A stretch of DNA of 64,000 nucleotides, taken from contig WBMQ01000002.1 in assembly GCA_016630905.1 (NCBI GenBank), positions 1,612,001 to 1,676,000 of the forward strand, given 5' to 3'. The position numbers were made by a program, and so were the translations under genes. The stretch comes from Capillidium heterosporum (lineage: Eukaryota > Entomophthoromycota > Entomophthoromycetes > Entomophthorales > Capillidiaceae). Numbering within the stretch: the first letter of the stretch is position 1; each line of letters opens with the position of its first letter. Shown piece after piece: positions 57,552 through 64,000 of this stretch. Below the pieces are notes generated by a model. That model had not been told where the DNA came from. It saw only the letters and a program-made list of their open reading frames with translations, and did no database searches.

Positions 57552-58918
57552 AAGGTAAACTGATGATCTAGATATGGTTTTGGACTTGATCGTGAAATAA
57601 AAATTAGACTTATTGATTCACTAGACGGTTCACCTGTTTGGTTTGGATATGGAAGTAAGTTTGTTTTGAACTAAAATTTAAGTTACTTAATAGGTTATAA
57701 TCATAAATCTACAACTCAATATTTTAGTTTAGTATTGAAACTGTAATCTATATATCTAAAGTCATAAGTAGCTACTACACTGTACATATTTTCAACTATT
57801 TAGTTATAAAGGTGCCATATAAAGAAGCTTCGTATATATTTAATACCCTTTATTCGCTACATATGTAAATATTCCTATAAATATATTTTAAAAGTATACA
57901 CCTCCTGAATTAAGTAAACATATAGACAGAATCCATTATAGTATATTTTGAAAATGGTAGTATATTGTCATTCTTGCCAATATTAGCAATTATAAGAAGG
58001 CCATAGCATCCATATAAAAGACGGTGATATTTTCTAAGTTTCTTAAACTGTCTACTATAAAGGACATCACTTGAACCTGATAACTATAGTAGATTTCAGT
58101 TGAAAAAATAATGTGGTGAAGAAAATAGCCTTGATTCAAAGTTTAACCTGCCATTTGTATATAAAAGTGGATAAGGACTTTGATATGATAATCCTCATCC
58201 AATTTTAAGTTTATACTACTTGACAAAATTATAAAAGATGAATGTTCGACTTTTGCAAAGGCAAACCTTTACTCTGGCTACTAGATTTATACCTATAAAA
58301 TCTGTTGAAAACAAGTTGACTTGTTATTTCAAAGATCTAATAAAAGCTATTGAAATGAACCACTACTCTTTTACCCTAGTATTTCAACCTGGTATAATAT
58401 TTGAAGGGCTACATTCAAATATACGTTATCTTCAAAACAATATATTTGTTCAAACTGATGTTATTTTATATAATCCTCATTGTATATCAAATATAAAAAT
58501 ACAAACTAGGATACCTCATTTCTTTATTATTTAAACATATATGAGTAGATACTTCAATAATCTCTACGCTCAATCCTATTACTATTAAAAATTTTAACAT
58601 TGCTACACTAAAATCTTGTATAATGAACATTACACGACTATTTTTCCCAGCAGATGAGCAATGAAATTCAAACACAATGGATTGTATACAAATAGAAAAT
58701 ACCCAATTAGTATTATAGAAATCTAAAGTGCTATAAACTTTTCTATCCAGCTAACGAGCACATACATTTATTGCAGGCAAGGTGTCCACTTTTACAGAAA
58801 AGTTACCAGCTGAAAATCCACCAACAAATAATGAGTTCAAAACTAAGATCGGTGAAGTTACAACCATTAAGGAAATACAGTTAAAAGGAATGTGAAAGGA
58901 ATGAACTTAGGCATAGAA
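57552..58918. other. intergenic with one doubtful open frame
   Basis: AT-rich. A 98-codon ATG frame on the + strand (58238-58534, MNVRLLQRQTFTLATRF...) has AT-driven composition and no known relative; in this much AT-rich DNA it could arise by chance. Nothing else seen. Confidence 0.35.
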
Positions 58919-60627
<1,709 letters not shown>

Positions 60628-61663
60628 ACTTGCACTTTACTAAACAAAGATCCTTGACTGAGAGTTGTAGGTTGGTATAGAACTTCACGTTGAATTTAAG
60701 GGGAAATGTAGATGTCAATGAGTATTGATTCGTTTGACGACTTTTATTTGGGTAAAGTATTACCGCTTAATTTATTGATTCGCCTTTAAATGGTTTGGAC
60801 AAACTTGAATGCCGGTAGCACTTTTTCAAAGTAGCTGTCGGTACTAATTTTGACAACTGCATGACTGGATAAACAAATGTTTGTACGAGTATTCAATTGA
60901 TATAAAGCCATAGCTAGTGTAAATGTATAAGTGATTTTCCTATATAGTATTGGCTTAACAACTATATGTTAGATAACAATTGAAATTTAAACTATATTTT
61001 TATAACACAGCAAAAGCATAAGTTTGTGCAATTTAAAAGGGCTCCTTCACAAAGAATCAGAATACTACAAATAATCGTTTCTCTACTTGACTGGACTGAA
61101 ATCAAAAACTAAATCAGTATTGATATAGATTTGTTACTTTGCTACAGGGCTAATAATAAAAATACTAGTAGAATCTTATAATATACATTTTATATTAAAC
61201 TTACAAAGCATATTTAATTAATTTCAATCAATCCCTTATTAGTTTCAACTTTCAGTATAGAAGCGAGCAATTTTTTGATCAAATGTAACTATTCCCAATA
61301 TGTATGGTTGACATCTACCTTTAGCTCAACCAAGTCAACCTGTCAAAATCTCAAATTAGCAAATACCGTTAAATTTTCCAAGTCCAATTTCCTATAACAA
61401 AGGTCAAAATGCCACTGTAGGCTACACTCCACCAATTTATACAGCTGAATCTGCACTAAATTGAAATTGAAATTAAACTGGAGTAAAATGATGACTTTGA
61501 TCTACTACCACCAGATTATGATGAACCCAGCCTAATAAATATAAATATACCCATATTTTAGATTTATCACTGATTTTTTACTACCCTACAACTTTTAGAC
61601 AAGTAACCTACATTTGAAAAAGAAGTAATTGAATTTGAAAGGTGGATTATCCATAACTTAGAC
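60628..61663. other. intergenic, divergent promoter region
   Basis: AT-rich 1 kb between the NDR kinase and the cysteine-rich gene. No motif I can support. Confidence 0.4.
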
Positions 61664-64000
61664 ATGATCCACCATCTACTTTTGCTTACATTAGCATCGC
61701 TAACTTCAATCCAAAGTAAAGAGTTCTGTCCAGCCCCATTCGAGCGCTGCCAGTACCAATCCCTTTCCTTCTTGAAGACCGATTCTGGAGTCCCTCCCTG
61801 TTGGACTTTCGCCCAGAACCAGTGGACCTGTGATTTCTACAAAGACTCCAAATGTCCCCCATTAGCCATCGACATCATAACATGTGGTGTGCCTGTAAAA
61901 CCCAAGACCTTCGTCCCTTGCCCCAACAAGCAAGATATCTGCCTCTTCAACAACTTAGTTCAAGCACCTTACGACCAAGGTGTACCCAACTGTTGGAAAC
62001 CGGTTTACCCAAGTTGGGAATGTAACCAACGAGAACACTGTTTGGACGACGAGGTCCTGATATCGACCTGTCTGGAACCAGAAGTCAAAATTGTCAAGCC
62101 TAGTACCGACCTCAAGAAGTCAGCTGAAGGCTTCGACTTGAACCAGGCGTTGGATGATGAATTTATAGGGATAAAAGAAGCGCCACCCAAGAAAGCCAAG
62201 ATTGACAAGGCGCTGTGTCCCAAGACGGACGCTATATGCTACGTAGGTAATAAAGAGTATAGCATCAATGACCAAGGTATACCCAAATGTTGGAAGTACG
62301 AGTTTCCGGTATACACGTGTGAGGATGTTAACTTTGAAACCAAGTTGTGCAATGAAGGCTTCCTCGACGTCAGCAGCTGCTACAATGCCCAGGAGGTCGA
62401 TCTATTTGGCCAGACTAAGGAATTTGAATGTCCAACTGAGGACGACATCTGCAGCTATCGTGGTGATATCTACTCGTTCTTGGGAGACGAATTACCGCTG
62501 TGCTGGCAATCTGGATCTCCGGTCTGGCGGTGCCAACCTACGGTTGATGGCAAGTGCGCTGAAGGATCTGCCGATGTACGCAAATGTTTTGAAAGCCGCA
62601 AGCTCAAGGAGAGTGCTTTGCTGTCGACCAATCTGTTGGAGAACCAGTTCAAGTGTCCCAACATCTACGATTTGTGCAACGACGGTAAGGAGCAACTGGT
62701 AATCACCAAGAACTTGACAGCTCGCTGTTGGGGTCGAGCTCGGGGTGGATGGAAGTGTCGACCTAGCTCTAATATCCACGCCAACTGTCCTGAATCACTA
62801 ATCGATGTTGATCAGTGCTTCCCTCACCTCAAGATAAGACCCATCTTGAAGGTTGATCGACCAATAGCTGTACCTTGCCCCGGATCCAACGACAAGTGCG
62901 ACGATGGTTTTATAGAGTACAGTTTGTTTTCGCCACAGGCACCACGCTGTTGGGTCAAGTCTGGGTTCAGCTGGAGATGCGGTCCCCTACCTTCCGACAC
63001 CAACAAGTGTCCCATCAAATCGGTAGATATCATAGGATGCCACAACACTACCAATACCGATATGATCGATAACAGCGGTAAAGTGGAGTTAAAGTATTTA
63101 TTTGGTCAAGCCATGAGTCGATCGACGAAATCCCCCTGCCCAAAATCAGACGAGGTATGTAGCTACAACAACGAATATTATGGTTTCGACATCAATTCGC
63201 CGCCCTGCTGGATGAACACCGGTGACAGTTGGACTTGTCAGCCACGTAACGGCAATGTATGCCCCAAATCTACTATTGATATCTTTAACTGCAAAGTTAT
63301 AGCCAATACCAACCTCCTACAAGGTCTAGAGTGCCCCAAGCCAGGCGAAAAGTGCCTCAGCAAAGGTAAATTGATGGACATAGATGACAATGACGTGCCC
63401 AAGTGTTGGTTCAAGAACAGTTTGGCCTGGATCTGTACTCACAAAGCTCCTGATATCAATGGATGTCCTCTAGGTAAGATGGACGTCACGACCTGCGACA
63501 TGACGTTACCAAAATGCCCCAACAACGACGACCGATGCAGCTATAAGTCCAAACTATACCGCCTAGGTCAGAAGGAGGCCAAGTGCTGGAAGTATATTGA
63601 GAACAGCTGGGTATGTGAGCCCAGTACATCGGCAACCTGCCCCGAAGGTTATTTGGACGGCGAGAGTTGCGACAATAAGGCCCAACTCCCTGACTACCTC
63701 TGCCCCAAGGACAACGACGTTTGCTATTTCAAGGATATAGCCTATCCTCAACATCTCAAAGATACCCCCGAGTGCTGGAAGTTTGAAAAGTCGCGATGGG
63801 AGTGCAATTACTTTGACCAACGTACCCAGAACTGTCCCAGCGACACCATCCCCATAAATCGGTGCCCTAAACGTAGCCCCAAGGCGCAGCGACCTCCTAG
63901 TTTATCCGAGTGTCCCAAGGTTGATGAGGCCTGCTTCAGCTACAGTAAGCCGTTGAAGTTCCCAGCTGGGGTAAGTTCGGCACCCTGCTGGTCCAAACGT
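61664..64000 (+). CDS. large secreted protein of tandem six-cysteine repeats, partial (runs off right edge)
   Basis: Open without intron for 779 codons to the window end. MIHHLLLLTLASLTSIQS is a clear signal peptide, with the mature chain starting near KEFCP. The rest is a tandem array of modules of about 60-95 residues, ten complete and an eleventh cut by the edge. Each follows C-P-x(3)-D/E-x-C, then P-x-C-W, W-x-C, C(P), and D-I/V-x-x-C. Examples are CPNKQDIC..PNCWKPVYPSWEC and CPKSDEVC..PPCWMNTGDSWTC. Six cysteines and one CW pair per module suggest three disulfides and a small extracellular domain. I know no family with this pattern. It is probably a cell-wall, cyst/spore-coat or host-surface protein, by inference only. 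Confidence 0.9.
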   Translation, partial: MIHHLLLLTLASLTSIQSKEFCPAPFERCQYQSLSFLKTDSGVPPCWTFAQNQWTCDFYKDSKCPPLAIDIITCGVPVKPKTFVPCPNKQDICLFNNLVQAPYDQGVPNCWKPVYPSWECNQREHCLDDEVLISTCLEPEVKIVKPSTDLKKSAEGFDLNQALDDEFIGIKEAPPKKAKIDKALCPKTDAICYVGNKEYSINDQGIPKCWKYEFPVYTCEDVNFETKLCNEGFLDVSSCYNAQEVDLFGQTKEFECPTEDDICSYRGDIYSFLGDELPLCWQSGSPVWRCQPTVDGKCAEGSADVRKCFESRKLKESALLSTNLLENQFKCPNIYDLCNDGKEQLVITKNLTARCWGRARGGWKCRPSSNIHANCPESLIDVDQCFPHLKIRPILKVDRPIAVPCPGSNDKCDDGFIEYSLFSPQAPRCWVKSGFSWRCGPLPSDTNKCPIKSVDIIGCHNTTNTDMIDNSGKVELKYLFGQAMSRSTKSPCPKSDEVCSYNNEYYGFDINSPPCWMNTGDSWTCQPRNGNVCPKSTIDIFNCKVIANTNLLQGLECPKPGEKCLSKGKLMDIDDNDVPKCWFKNSLAWICTHKAPDINGCPLGKMDVTTCDMTLPKCPNNDDRCSYKSKLYRLGQKEAKCWKYIENSWVCEPSTSATCPEGYLDGESCDNKAQLPDYLCPKDNDVCYFKDIAYPQHLKDTPECWKFEKSRWECNYFDQRTQNCPSDTIPINRCPKRSPKAQRPPSLSECPKVDEACFSYSKPLKFPAGVSSAPCWSKR
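61727..64000 (+). repeat. tandem six-cysteine module array
   Basis: Eleven units, starting at the codon of the first Cys at 61727; the second begins at 61919. Units diverge strongly in sequence but keep the cysteines, the C-W pair and usually an Asp-Ile/Val before the last Cys. Unit 2 carries a long K/D-rich linker. The last unit is truncated by the window end. Confidence 0.88.

Noticed and set aside
58238-58534. 98-codon ATG frame between PLP2 and the NDR kinase
   Set aside because: Composition follows the AT-rich spacer, no motif or splice structure; could be chance.

Overview
This window reads as nuclear DNA of a fungus or a close fungal relative. Nearly every gene is split by short GT-AG introns of about 35-70 bases with T-rich acceptors (TTTAG, TATAG). 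Coding DNA is moderately GC and the spacers are very AT-rich. One gene carries the fungal Zds1/Zds2 C-terminal signature. Others are a fungal-type acetyl-CoA carboxylase, a Hse1-type VHS-UIM-SH3 protein, an NDR/Cbk1 kinase and a CSC1 channel. TKL-type kinase content and dense introns would suit an early-diverging lineage, but I cannot name a species. I see no transposon, rRNA or CRISPR.

Layout. 1-14.1 kb: a SIF2/TBL1 WD40 corepressor running off the left edge, PPP4R2, ITPase, a damaged CRYZL1-like oxidoreductase, the RIO1 kinase, IMP dehydrogenase and mitochondrial coproporphyrinogen oxidase. 15-24.5 kb: HSE1, a frequenin/NCS-1 calcium sensor, a one-helix small protein, a serine-rich orphan with a duplicated exon and a secreted S28 peptidase. 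26-40 kb: an MFSD5-like transporter, GDT1, an acyl-protein thioesterase, the rRNA-processing nuclease FCF1, a SAP-domain TKL kinase and a CSC1-type channel. 41-54 kb: a Zds-like protein, a small orphan and a full-length acetyl-CoA carboxylase. 56-64 kb: tRNA-His(GTG), a PDCL3/PLP2 phosducin-like protein, an NDR kinase and the 5' part of a large secreted protein made of tandem cysteine-rich repeats.

The genes are mostly housekeeping with no operon logic. Loose themes are calcium and vesicle traffic (NCS-1, GDT1, CSC1, HSE1), phosphatase and growth control (PPP4R2, Zds-like, NDR kinase) and ribosome biogenesis (RIO1, FCF1).

The most notable observations are: (1) an unfamiliar secreted protein with at least ten tandem six-cysteine modules; (2) a SAP-TKL kinase whose VAIK lysine is glycine, with a lysine in the glycine-rich loop where WNK kinases place theirs; (3) 8- and 9-base micro-exons in acetyl-CoA carboxylase; (4) single-base reading-frame breaks in five conserved genes, caused either by residual assembly indels or by frameshift decoding.
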